Of a stretch of DNA of 64,000 bases, positions 23,636 to 31,984 are shown one piece after another. Position numbers and translations under genes: made by a program. Source of the stretch: Imperialibacter sp040222815 (GTDB taxonomy: Bacteria > Bacteroidota > Bacteroidia > Cytophagales > Cyclobacteriaceae); the NCBI RefSeq assembly GCF_040222815.1, contig NZ_JAVKCH010000048.1:186001-250000 (forward strand), given 5' to 3'. Position 1 is the stretch's first letter, and the number at the start of each line of letters is the position of its first letter. The notes under the pieces were generated by a model that saw only the letters and a list, made by a program, of their open reading frames with translations, did not search any database and was not told the DNA's origin.

Positions 23636-26301
23636 GCCAGTCGACTCCAAAAAATGCAGGGCCGCCCAATTGGGCTATCAGTTTCTTTCGCCGATTCTGC
23701 AACGACCACCTGTGTGATGCAGTGCTGGGCGATATGCTGGAGCTCTACAATCGTCGCTTCACCAAAGCGGGCAGGCGGAAAGCCGACTGGCTGTTCATCT
23801 GGAATGTAATACAGTTTCTCCAGCCATTTGCCTTGAAAAAAACAAAGAAGTCACAAAACTCAAATACAGCAGCCATGTTTAAAAACTATCTGAAAGTAGC
23901 CTGGAGAAGTATGGGCAGGCAAAAAATGTACACTTCGATTAAAATAGGTGGCTTTGCACTTGGCATAGCAGCTTGTATCCTGATCAGCCTTTTTATCCGA
24001 CAGGAGTTAAGTTATGACAACTTTTATGGAAATGGAGACAGGATTTACAGGGCTTACAACGAATTTGCCTCAGAAGGCGAAGTCAACAAATGGACATCTT
24101 TCCCTGCGCCTACGGCAGGGATTTTCAAAGCCGACTTTCCGGAGGTAGTCAAAGCTGGTCGTTTGATTCCCTACCCGGGGTGGTTCAATGCTGGCAGTAA
24201 TTTGTTCCGCAGAGGCGACCAAGTGCAAAATACGTATGAAGAAGGCTTTGCCTATGCCGACCAAAGCTTGATTGACATTCTTCAAATACCTATGGTATAT
24301 GGCCAAACTGAAAATGCCCTGGCCGATCCTTATTCGATTGTGATTTCAAAAACAGTTGCCGACAAGTACTTCCCCGATGAAGACCCGGTGGGTAAGCCGA
24401 TTATTTTGAATGACGATGAGAAAACTCCCTACAAAGTGGGAGGGGTAATGCAGGATTTTCCCAACAACACTCACCTGCAATACGACTATCTGATCACACT
24501 GACTGGATTAGAATTCTGGGAAGGCGAGCAAACCAGTTGGTGTTGCTGGAACTACAACATCTATTTCGAACTACAGCCAGGGACTGACCCAAAGGAGCTG
24601 GAGACTAAACTCCTTGCTGTAAGGGATACTCATTATGTTGGCCACCTGGAGAAAAACGGTGATCAGTCGGCTGAAGAAGTAAAGAAGAACCACTTTTTCA
24701 GGCTTCAGCCGATAGCGGAAGTTTATCTATATTCCGACGGTATTCATTCCAATGTTGAAACGGGCGATATCCAGTTTGTCTGGCTTTTTGGAGGGGTAGC
24801 ATTCTTCGTTCTTCTGCTGGCCTGCATCAACTTTATCAACCTTTCCACCGCTAAGTCGGCCAATAGGGCGAAAGAGGTGGGAATGAGAAAGGTCGTGGGT
24901 TCATTCAAAATCCACCTTGTCAGACAATTCCTTGCCGAGTCAACTCTTTATAGCCTTGTGTCGTTCCTAGTTGGTGTTTTGCTGGCGTGGATAGGTATGC
25001 CATTCTTCAATCAGTTGGCCGATAAATCGCTTACCATCCCCTGGCTGGAGTGGTGGTTCATTCCTACACTTTTTGGCTCCGCAGTTTTAGTAGGCATACT
25101 CGCTGGTCTTTACCCAGCCTTCTATTTGTCAGCATTTAAGCCCATCGACGTACTAAAAGGCAGCCTAAGCAGAGGAAGCAAAAGCTCCAGAATGCGAAGT
25201 GTGATGGTAATATTTCAATTCACCACATCTATTGTATTGATCATTGGCACCTTCATTATTTATCGCCAAATGCAGTATATCCTCAATAAAAAGATCGGTT
25301 TTGATAAGGAGCATGTGGTGTTGATTCAGGGGGCAAATACGCTAGGGGATAGAGTAAAAACCCTGAAAACGGAGCTTGCCAGCCTGGCAGGCGTCCAGAA
25401 TGCAGCAATAAGTGGCTACCTCCCTATCTCTGGCACCAAACGTGATGGTAACCCTTTTTGGAGAGAAGGAAAGTCCAAAGAAGACAAGGCTGTGGGAGCT
25501 CAACGCTGGTACGTCGACAGCGACTATATGGGCACCCTGGGTATGAAGCTTGTTGATGGGAGAAACTTTATACAGGGTATGGCCGCTGATTCCTCATCCA
25601 TTATCGTCAATCAGGCTTTTGTAAGGGAGTTTGGTTTTGAACAACCGGTCGGTGAAAGAATACAAAACTGGAAGCCTTATACTATTATTGGTGTGGTGGA
25701 AGATTTTCACTTTGAGTCGCTCAAAGGCAAGATCGAACCCCTCACCATGGTATATGGAGAATGGGGTGATGTGGTATCTGTCAAAGTGAGCTCTTCCGAT
25801 ATGAAGGAGGTCCTCGCTTCGATCAAGAGTGTTTGGGACGACTTTGCTCCCAATCAACCGATGAGGTATTCGTTTCTTGATGAGAGTTATGCCCGGATGT
25901 ACGAGGATGTGCAAACTATGGGTAGGGTATTCACTACGTTCGCTGTGCTCGCCATTGTTGTAGCCTGTCTTGGTCTGTTCGCCTTGTCTGCCTACATGGT
26001 AGAGCAACGAGGCAAAGAAATCAGCATTCGAATTGTGCTCGGTGCCTCTGGTCGGGTCATCTTTAACCTGCTGACCCTGAATTTCATTAAACTGGTGTTC
26101 ATTTCTCTCTTACTGGCGATACCTCTGGGATGGTACCTGATGAAAAGCTGGTTGGACGATTATGCCTACCGTACAGAAATCACCTGGGAGGTTTTCGCTC
26201 TTTCCGGATTGATAGCTTTGGGTATTGCGGTGCTAACCATCAGCTTTGAGTCCATCAAGGCATCCAGAATGAACCCGATTAAGAGTTTGAGATCTGAATA
26301 G
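23632..26301 (+). CDS. prefix-domain FtsX/MacB-type ABC permease (module 4)
   Basis: An 889-residue intact paralogue. Prefix domain about residues 14-80 (WAISFFRRFCNDHLCDAVLGDMLELYNRR...IQFLQPFALKK), seam QNSNTAAMF, TM1 (IKIGGFALGIAACILISLFIRQEL), MacB-like periplasmic domain with a Trp/Cys cluster (EQTSWCCWNYNIY), FtsX domain 1 (LLACINFINLSTAKSANRAKEVGMRKVVGS) and FtsX domain 2 (ALSAYMVEQRGKEISIRIVLGAS). Translationally coupled to PadR 4. A terminator follows at 26336. No ATPase adjacent. Confidence 0.9.
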   Translation: MSQSTPKNAGPPNWAISFFRRFCNDHLCDAVLGDMLELYNRRFTKAGRRKADWLFIWNVIQFLQPFALKKTKKSQNSNTAAMFKNYLKVAWRSMGRQKMYTSIKIGGFALGIAACILISLFIRQELSYDNFYGNGDRIYRAYNEFASEGEVNKWTSFPAPTAGIFKADFPEVVKAGRLIPYPGWFNAGSNLFRRGDQVQNTYEEGFAYADQSLIDILQIPMVYGQTENALADPYSIVISKTVADKYFPDEDPVGKPIILNDDEKTPYKVGGVMQDFPNNTHLQYDYLITLTGLEFWEGEQTSWCCWNYNIYFELQPGTDPKELETKLLAVRDTHYVGHLEKNGDQSAEEVKKNHFFRLQPIAEVYLYSDGIHSNVETGDIQFVWLFGGVAFFVLLLACINFINLSTAKSANRAKEVGMRKVVGSFKIHLVRQFLAESTLYSLVSFLVGVLLAWIGMPFFNQLADKSLTIPWLEWWFIPTLFGSAVLVGILAGLYPAFYLSAFKPIDVLKGSLSRGSKSSRMRSVMVIFQFTTSIVLIIGTFIIYRQMQYILNKKIGFDKEHVVLIQGANTLGDRVKTLKTELASLAGVQNAAISGYLPISGTKRDGNPFWREGKSKEDKAVGAQRWYVDSDYMGTLGMKLVDGRNFIQGMAADSSSIIVNQAFVREFGFEQPVGERIQNWKPYTIIGVVEDFHFESLKGKIEPLTMVYGEWGDVVSVKVSSSDMKEVLASIKSVWDDFAPNQPMRYSFLDESYARMYEDVQTMGRVFTTFAVLAIVVACLGLFALSAYMVEQRGKEISIRIVLGASGRVIFNLLTLNFIKLVFISLLLAIPLGWYLMKSWLDDYAYRTEITWEVFALSGLIALGIAVLTISFESIKASRMNPIKSLRSE

Positions 26302-26335
26302 CATGAATAATAAGCAAATAAATGGGTAAGGAAAG

Positions 26336-26361
26336 AGCTCCGGGAATTCCGGGGCTTTTTT
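26336..26361 (+). terminator. rho-independent terminator after permease 4
   Basis: AGCTCCGG (26336-26343) pairs with CCGGGGCT (26349-26356, one G-T pair) around a five-base loop, followed by a T-run to 26361. Confidence 0.85.
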
Positions 26362-26475
26362 ATGTGCAAAAATGCCTCTGGTTGATTACCCGGAAGTGAT
26401 GATTTTTTTACCCATCCCACAGGTTGTTTTCGAATAAGTGATAATTAACGTACTTTACGTATAAATAAAGTGACT

Positions 26476-26670
26476 ATGGATCGTAGTGAATTCAAAAGGG
26501 AACTCGAACGGCACAAGAATCAGATAGATGCCAGTATCAAATTTCTTCAGCAAGGGTTCGAGGATTTGAACAAACGCAACTACGAGTTTTACGAATTCAT
26601 AGAGTCGAACTACTACGATTTGGAAGAACGGCTCTCTGCCCTGGAGAGAAAAGTAAACGAAATTTCCTGA
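26476..26670 (+). CDS. small coiled-coil protein, unrecognised (64 aa)
   Basis: A 64-residue hydrophilic protein: MDRSEFKRELERHKNQIDASIKFLQQGFEDLNKRNYEFYEFIESNYYDLEERLSALERKVNEIS, here known only by its features: charged, nearly all helical, with heptad leucines at the C-terminus indicating a coiled coil. It starts at the ATG at 26476 (a GTG at 26470 is in frame) and is closed by the terminator at 26713. No family recognised; it may be a structural or adaptor peptide. Confidence 0.6.
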   Translation: MDRSEFKRELERHKNQIDASIKFLQQGFEDLNKRNYEFYEFIESNYYDLEERLSALERKVNEIS

Positions 26671-26712
26671 CCGAAGATTTCGTGGTTAGTAACAGCTTTT
26701 GATTGCATGCGG

Positions 26713-26739
26713 GCCTTGGATTTACTCAAGGCTTTTTTT
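26713..26739 (+). terminator. rho-independent terminator after the small coiled-coil gene
   Basis: GCCTTG (26713-26718) pairs with CAAGGC (26727-26732) around an eight-base loop, followed by seven T's (26733-26739). Confidence 0.8.
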
Positions 26740-26758
26740 GTGAAGGCAGGGGCTTGGC

Positions 26759-26819
26759 TTGAGCAGCTTTGAACAGCATTGTGACGCTCTTGCAGGAACT
26801 TGAACAGCGCTTGAATGGC
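26759..26819 (+). promoter_or_regulatory. helically phased TTG(AA) repeats before an exported protein
   Basis: TTG occurs at 26759, 26769, 26779, 26790, 26800 and 26811, steps of 10, 10, 11, 10 and 11 bp; three of them are TTGAA, two in the context TTGAACAGC. The right part (26796-26819) repeats the motif at 21556 and again starts 78 bases before the ATG. The periodicity puts every repeat on one face of the DNA, as expected of cooperative protein binding. Confidence 0.45.
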
Positions 26820-26873
26820 GAAAGGGGTATGGCAACTACTACTTGCATCGCAAAAACACAAAAATCAAAAGCG

Positions 26874-27917
26874 ATGAAAAAATTACTCTTTACCCTTTCT
26901 CTTTCTTTACTCTTACAGGCGGGCGCTGCATTGGCTCAGACATTATATGTTAATCCTGACGCTGACAATGATGCAGCCGACGGCTCTGAGTCTGCACCCT
27001 ATGCGTCATTGGAAAAGGCAGTAGCCATAGCCAATGAACTTACGGGTAGTGCGCCGATCACCATTAAACTTTTTCCGGGTTTGTATTCTCTCACCGACAA
27101 GGTCGCCATCCACCCGTTGCGGATGCTTAACGACACAACTAGGTTCACGGTAGAAGCGGTGGTGATGCCTGACGACGAAGACTGGCTTCCGACTAAAATG
27201 CCGGTGATTCAATCCATTTCCAGCAATAACTCCAGCACTCAGTTTGTACATTCCACAGGTCTGCTGGTGGCAACAAGCCATGTCACCATCCGTGGCTTGA
27301 AGTTTCTGGGAAGTGCCCGGCCAGATGTGACTTACTATTATCCCATTTCTAAAGAAGACGAAACAATCGGAGACATGGTGGTGTCTCAATGTTACTTCGT
27401 ATCCGAGGTGCACAGCTCTCAGATTCAGGGCGCTATTTGGGCCCAGGGACCAAAGACCAGTATCGACCATTGTATCTTTTACAACTGTAGGAACGCCATT
27501 CTGCTTTTCCGTTCGGTAGAAGACTTCTCAGTCACCAATAGCATCATCTATGGAGCGAATGAAAGCGCCGTGTGGATGGGGCCGGTAGAGCGGTTTACTT
27601 TCAAAAACAATGTGATTGCTGGTGGTAATTATGTGTGGGTTAGGCCAGGTGGCTCCAGCCCGGCTTATAAGTTTATCGATTGCGTTATGGTAGACAATGA
27701 GCACTATATGGGCTACTATGGTAGCAATGGGCTGGTGGAAACAACCAACAATAAGAATTTCGTGGAAACGAATGTTGTGAAAAAGGGAGAGGCCGAGCTT
27801 GTGATCAGGAAGGAGCCAGCCTATCCCGTCAACTATTTGCACCTTACACCTGAGTCTGTTGGGTATGGGTTGAATGCCGGGATATTTAACAAGCCCAAGA
27901 GCTCGTCTGGGATGTAA
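26874..27917 (+). CDS. exported right-handed beta-helix protein
   Basis: A 347-residue exported protein with a typical signal peptide (MKKLLFTLSLSLLLQAGAALAQ) followed by TLYVNPDADNDAADGSESAPYASLEKAV, the opening of DUF1565/pectate-lyase-like parallel beta-helix proteins. Repeating beta-helix coils follow (TSHVTIRGLKF, DMVVSQCYF, TSIDHCIFYNCRNAI, FSVTNSIIYGANESAV, FTFKNNVIAGG). No C-terminal T9SS signal is visible, so it is probably periplasmic or surface-attached by other means. The upstream in-frame 35 codons are non-coding leader with phased repeats. Confidence 0.8.
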   Translation: MKKLLFTLSLSLLLQAGAALAQTLYVNPDADNDAADGSESAPYASLEKAVAIANELTGSAPITIKLFPGLYSLTDKVAIHPLRMLNDTTRFTVEAVVMPDDEDWLPTKMPVIQSISSNNSSTQFVHSTGLLVATSHVTIRGLKFLGSARPDVTYYYPISKEDETIGDMVVSQCYFVSEVHSSQIQGAIWAQGPKTSIDHCIFYNCRNAILLFRSVEDFSVTNSIIYGANESAVWMGPVERFTFKNNVIAGGNYVWVRPGGSSPAYKFIDCVMVDNEHYMGYYGSNGLVETTNNKNFVETNVVKKGEAELVIRKEPAYPVNYLHLTPESVGYGLNAGIFNKPKSSSGM

Positions 27918-27933
27918 TAGACGACCAGCAGTA

Positions 27934-27986
27934 AGCGGTACCACGGGTTTTCAACCCGGCAAAAAGGTATTTTGATAGTTACCGCT
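27934..27986 (+). repeat. REP-like palindrome left of the RAYT gene
   Basis: GTACCACGGGTTTTCAACC begins at 27938; its stem CGGGTT/AACCCG (27944-27949 / 27953-27958) has a three-base loop. A larger stem AGCGGTA (27934-27940) / TACCGCT (27980-27986) encloses it. The sequence is shared with the right-hand elements at 28753-28799. Confidence 0.75.
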
Positions 27987-28050
27987 TCTCAGGAGCCTCT
28001 ATGCTTTTGGGAAGTTTTTTTATTTTAGGGTAGGACTAAATACCACTTTG

Positions 28051-28713
28051 ATGTCAAACAAAAGCAAAACCTTTTACAGACGTAACCTTCCGCATCTGCA
28101 ACCGGTTGGTGGGATGTTCTTTGTAACATATATGCTTTGTGGCGCAGTACCCAGGGAGGTGAATGAACAGTGGAGAAGAGAATATGAAGATGAGTTAATG
28201 AAGCTAGTGGGTGAAGAATCAAAAGCTTCGCACGCCGAATTAAAAAATATGGTCGACAGGAAGTTTTTGTTAAAGCAAGAAAGATACCTTGATAGTAGAA
28301 AGGATGGGCCTTTTCATTTTCGTGATGATAAGTTGGCCAGCGTTGCTGCTGAGAGCTTATTTTTTTGGGATAATAAAAAGATAGAGGTCATATGCTTTTG
28401 CGTTATGCCAAATCACGTTCACTCAGTTCTTCGGACATTCAGGCCTGACGAAGTTGAAGATGGTGAGAAGGTTATGCTTAATAATGTTATGCAGTCCATT
28501 AAACGTCATTCAGCCAACAAATGCAACAAGCTATTGAATCGAACGGGCCGTTTTTGGCAAGAAGAAAGCTTTGATCGACTGGTCAGAGACAGAAACGAGC
28601 TTTCAAGGATTATTTCCTACATCATCAACAATCCAGTAAAAGCTGGCTTTTGTAAATCGCCAAAAGATTGGAAATGGAATTATATCAAGCCGGATTACAA
28701 TGAGTTTATGTGA
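28051..28713 (+). CDS. REP-associated tyrosine transposase (RAYT, Y1/HUH)
   Basis: A 220-residue single-strand transposase of the REP-associated IS200-like type. Features: YRRNLPHLQPVGGMFFVTYML near the start (LPH and the first beta strand), the HUH metal site MPNHVHSVL, a helix with SIKRHSANKCNKLLNRTGRFWQEESFDRLVRD, and the catalytic tyrosine in ISYIINNPVKAGF. RAYTs nick and join REP hairpins at single-stranded DNA. Length and all motifs are intact. REP-like palindromes flank it on both sides. Start at ATG 28051. Confidence 0.92.
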   Translation: MSNKSKTFYRRNLPHLQPVGGMFFVTYMLCGAVPREVNEQWRREYEDELMKLVGEESKASHAELKNMVDRKFLLKQERYLDSRKDGPFHFRDDKLASVAAESLFFWDNKKIEVICFCVMPNHVHSVLRTFRPDEVEDGEKVMLNNVMQSIKRHSANKCNKLLNRTGRFWQEESFDRLVRDRNELSRIISYIINNPVKAGFCKSPKDWKWNYIKPDYNEFM

Positions 28714-28752
28714 TTCAATCCCTACGATTGTATGGAAGAGGGTATTGACTAG

Positions 28753-28799
28753 CCGGGTTAGAAACCCGGGGTACTCAGTACCGCAGGTTTTCAACCTGT
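28753..28799. repeat. head-to-head REP pair right of the RAYT gene
   Basis: The first element, CCGGGTT-AGA-AACCCGG (28753-28769) then GGTAC, is in minus orientation; the second, GTACCGCAGGTTTTCAACC from 28778 with stem CAGGTT/AACCTG (28784-28789 / 28793-28798), is in plus orientation. They meet at GTACTCAGTAC, forming a BIME-like unit. Within the 302-base gap 28714-29015 the remainder is AT-rich leader of PadR 5. Confidence 0.75.
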
Positions 28800-28942
28800 C
28801 ATTTATACCCTTTCAACCCATGTCATCCAGATTCATATGCTGACTGAGAAGTAAAACTATATATCCCGGTTGTAAACCTAACCTCCAATTTTTTAGCTCC
28901 TAAGCTAGCAATCACTATCTGGTTTTTTTGTCACTCCCTAAT

Positions 28943-28987
28943 ATTTTACATACAAACAGTGAATAAATTAAAATCATTTTACATACA
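28943..28987 (+). promoter_or_regulatory. direct-repeat operator of PadR 5
   Basis: ATTTTACATACA occurs at 28943-28954 and 28976-28987, offset 33 bp, and both copies are followed after a few bases by TGAA. TACATTTA (28984-28991) is one base off the -7 promoter consensus and overlaps the second copy. The arrangement parallels the 34-bp direct repeats of module 1, with an unrelated sequence. Confidence 0.55.
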
Positions 28988-29015
28988 TTTAATGAACAAA
29001 TGAATAGTCAGACAA

Positions 29016-29348
29016 ATGAAGGGTACCAACTTAGGAGAATTTGAAGAGCTTGTGTTGCTCACGATAGCGGCCCTGATGGAGGAGGCCTACAGTGTGGCAG
29101 TTTGTGACGAACTTACCAAACACACTGGTAGAGAGGTGAAGCTGGGAGTGGTGCACGCTGTCTTGAACAGGCTGGAGGAGAAAGGCTACGTGAAAAGCGG
29201 ACTGGGTGAAGCAACCAATGTGCGGGGAGGTAGAAGAAAGCGCTTTTACAGCGTTACCAATGGAGGCAAGGCTACCTTGCTCAAGGCCAAGGAACAGCGT
29301 GACCAGCTGTGGAGCCTGATTCCGGACATCGTGTTTAAGGGGATTTGA
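29016..29348 (+). CDS. PadR family transcriptional regulator (module 5)
   Basis: A 110-residue PadR protein: MKGTNLGEFEELVLLTIAALMEEAYSVAVCDEL, LGVVHAVLNRLEEKGYVKSGLGE and wing ATNVRGGRRKRFYSVT. The usual DAYG is replaced by EAYS at the N-terminal helix. Its stop shares a base with the permease start (TGATG at 29346-29350). It is the only module controlling two permeases in tandem. Confidence 0.9.
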   Translation: MKGTNLGEFEELVLLTIAALMEEAYSVAVCDELTKHTGREVKLGVVHAVLNRLEEKGYVKSGLGEATNVRGGRRKRFYSVTNGGKATLLKAKEQRDQLWSLIPDIVFKGI

Positions 29349-31984
29349 TGAAGACAAAGCAGTCATCATCGCCACGCATCGACGGACCGCCCCCCTGGGC
29401 CAGCCGCTTGCTCGAATGGTATTGCAAGCCTTCGCTGTACGAAGACCTACAAGGCGACCTGCATGAGTACTTCGAGCGGAATGTGGAGACGAAAGGGCTG
29501 ACCTACGCCAGGTTCATTTACATCATCGATGTGCTCAAATTTTTTAGACCATATACAGTTCAAAAACCTCAAATACTAAGAAGGATGAATCAGTTTTACA
29601 TTTTTGGCAACTACGTCAAAACATCGGTGCGGAGCATGACCCGCAACCGGCTCTTTACCGCTATCAACGTCGTGGGGCTGGCAGTCAGTATGTCGGTCGG
29701 TTTGCTCATCATTGCCTTCGTGTCAGACCTGCTTTCTTACGACGACTTCCACGAAAACAAAGACCGAATCTACAGGCTCATTGCCAAGGATCAGCGCTCG
29801 AACGGGTCTATTATGGAGTTGGCAACCACGTCTGTGAAGGCTGGAATTGATGTCCGTGAAGAAGTGCCTGAAATAGAGAGCCTCACCACCATGAGAAGGG
29901 GCTTTGGGCGAGATGTAAGAGTTGGTGACAAGGTGATCCAGGTAGGTGGATTTTGGGCCGACGAGTCATTTCTGGATGTGTTTTCATTTAAGCTTTTGAA
30001 GGGGAACCCGGTCACTGCGCTGAAGGAGGTTAACTCTCTTGTGCTGACGGAAACGACTGCCAGAAAACTTTTTGATGATACAGACGTCGTGGGGCGAATT
30101 GTAAAGCTCGACACCGCTAGTTATCAGGTGACCGGCGTGTTGGAAGACGTTCCCAAACTTTCGCATATCCGGTTTGACGCACTGGCTTCATTTGCGACAG
30201 TGGCGGCCGAAGAGCCAGACATGGACGGTGGCTTCTACAATTGGGAGAATATCTACATGAGCCATACCTACATGACCGTCAAAGAAGAAAGCGATTTGAT
30301 GGCGATACAGGAAAAGCTTGATAAGATAAGCGAAACCGAAAATGCGGCGTTGGAGAACCGGAGGATAGATCTTTTTCTACAGCCCCTTAGCGACATCGCT
30401 GTAGGGCATCACTATGTCAACGAAACAGGGTCAACAATGAATGCCATTGCCCTTTGGATACTGATCGGACTGGGAGCTGTGGTGATTATCTCGGCTTGTT
30501 TTAACTACACCAATTTATCCATAGCCAGAGCGCTCCGTCGGTCAAAGGAAGTGGGCATTCGGAAGGTGGTAGGGGCGTCCAAAGGCCAGGTAGTCGCCCA
30601 ATTCCTGACCGAATCGGTATTGATTTCATTATTGGCTTTACTGATTTCGTTCGGATTATTCTTGCTGCTCAAAGAGCAGTTTGTTTCACTTCATCGCTTC
30701 ATATCAAATTTGGTGTCGCTAGACCTTTCTCTACAAATGCTGGTGCCATTTACTGCATTTGCTGTTGTCATAGGAATTGTGGCTGGCTTGCTGCCGGCAT
30801 TTTTCTTTGCAAAAACCCGATCCATTGCTGTACTAAAGGGGGCTTCTGCCATCCTCTCTTCAAAGAGACTTGGTCTGCGGAGATCGCTTATCGTGGTTCA
30901 ATATGTCTTTTCACTTATTTTTATTACTACTACGCTTATCGGGTTTTTGCAATACAAGGGCATGCTATCCTACGACCTTGGATTTTCGACAAGCAACATC
31001 GTCAACATTAGGTTGCAAAATAATAAGCCTGAAATAGTGGAGGCCCGTATTGCAGAGTTGCCGGAAGTCGAGCTAATATCGAAATCAGCCATCATTACTT
31101 CTCTTGGCTCGACCTGGGGTACACAGGCCAAATACCAGGGAGACTCTGGTTTTGTGTGGCAAAACGGGATCAACGAGCAATACCTGCCACTGCATCACTA
31201 TACACTGTTGGCAGGGAGGAACTTTGCGGCGAAAGCTCAAAGTGCCACTGAAACAGAAGTCATCGTCAACGAAAAGCTGCTGGCTCGTTTTGATATTGCC
31301 CAGAATGATGTGACAGGAGCGGTAGGTGAAGTGTTGACTATCGAAGGCAAACGGCTAACGATTATTGGCGTGGTGAAAGATTTCCATTATGAAACCCTGG
31401 AAGACCCTATTGAGCCCACTGTGCTGCGATACGAAGCTCAACCCGATGGCTATTTGAATGTGAAGGTGAGTACGACCGACTGGGCTGCTACTATGGCTTC
31501 TTTGGAATCGACCTGGGATGAAATAGATCCGGTTCACCCGCTGGATGCCAAGTTCTACGACGAACAGATTGAGCAAGCTTACAGCCAGTTTTCTGTGATG
31601 CTCAAGGTGATCGGCTTCCTGGCTTTTCTGGCAATTTGCATCGCCTCCATGGGTTTGTTTGGCATGGTTGTGTTCGCCACCGAAACACGCCTCAAAGAAA
31701 TCAGTATCCGTAAGGTGCTGGGAGCTGGCGAAAGTAGCCTCATTTATCTATTGGGCCGGGGCTTCCTTTTACTGCTTGGGATAGCTACGGCGGTAGCAAT
31801 TCCTGTTACCTATCTGTTTTTCGACCAGGTAGTGCTGGCTCAATTTGCTTTTCACGCCCCGATCGGAGCTGGTGAGCTTTTCGGCGGAGTCATCGGTGTG
31901 CTGGTGATAGCCTTTCTTATGATCGTTAGTCAGACAATGAAAGCTGCCCGCACAAACCCCGCTCAAGTACTTCGGAATGAGTAA
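29348..31984 (+). CDS. prefix-domain FtsX/MacB-type ABC permease (module 5, first)
   Basis: An 878-residue permease. Prefix domain about residues 10-75 (PPPWASRLLEWYCKPSLYEDLQGDLHEYFER...LKFFRPYTVQKP), then MNQFYIFGNYVKTSVRSMTRNRLFTAINVVGLAVSMSVGLLIIAF (start of the permease proper and TM1), MacB-like domain, FtsX domain 1 (SACFNYTNLSIARALRRSKEVGIRKVVGAS) and FtsX domain 2 (GMVVFATETRLKEISIRKVLGAG). It begins at the ATG overlapping the PadR stop and ends overlapping the next permease by eight bases. Confidence 0.9.
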   Translation: MKTKQSSSPRIDGPPPWASRLLEWYCKPSLYEDLQGDLHEYFERNVETKGLTYARFIYIIDVLKFFRPYTVQKPQILRRMNQFYIFGNYVKTSVRSMTRNRLFTAINVVGLAVSMSVGLLIIAFVSDLLSYDDFHENKDRIYRLIAKDQRSNGSIMELATTSVKAGIDVREEVPEIESLTTMRRGFGRDVRVGDKVIQVGGFWADESFLDVFSFKLLKGNPVTALKEVNSLVLTETTARKLFDDTDVVGRIVKLDTASYQVTGVLEDVPKLSHIRFDALASFATVAAEEPDMDGGFYNWENIYMSHTYMTVKEESDLMAIQEKLDKISETENAALENRRIDLFLQPLSDIAVGHHYVNETGSTMNAIALWILIGLGAVVIISACFNYTNLSIARALRRSKEVGIRKVVGASKGQVVAQFLTESVLISLLALLISFGLFLLLKEQFVSLHRFISNLVSLDLSLQMLVPFTAFAVVIGIVAGLLPAFFFAKTRSIAVLKGASAILSSKRLGLRRSLIVVQYVFSLIFITTTLIGFLQYKGMLSYDLGFSTSNIVNIRLQNNKPEIVEARIAELPEVELISKSAIITSLGSTWGTQAKYQGDSGFVWQNGINEQYLPLHHYTLLAGRNFAAKAQSATETEVIVNEKLLARFDIAQNDVTGAVGEVLTIEGKRLTIIGVVKDFHYETLEDPIEPTVLRYEAQPDGYLNVKVSTTDWAATMASLESTWDEIDPVHPLDAKFYDEQIEQAYSQFSVMLKVIGFLAFLAICIASMGLFGMVVFATETRLKEISIRKVLGAGESSLIYLLGRGFLLLLGIATAVAIPVTYLFFDQVVLAQFAFHAPIGAGELFGGVIGVLVIAFLMIVSQTMKAARTNPAQVLRNE

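Noticed and set aside
26769..26873. N-terminal extension of the beta-helix protein
   Set aside because: The signal peptide starts at 26874, and the upstream codons are the phased-repeat leader also seen (in part) before the gene at 21634.
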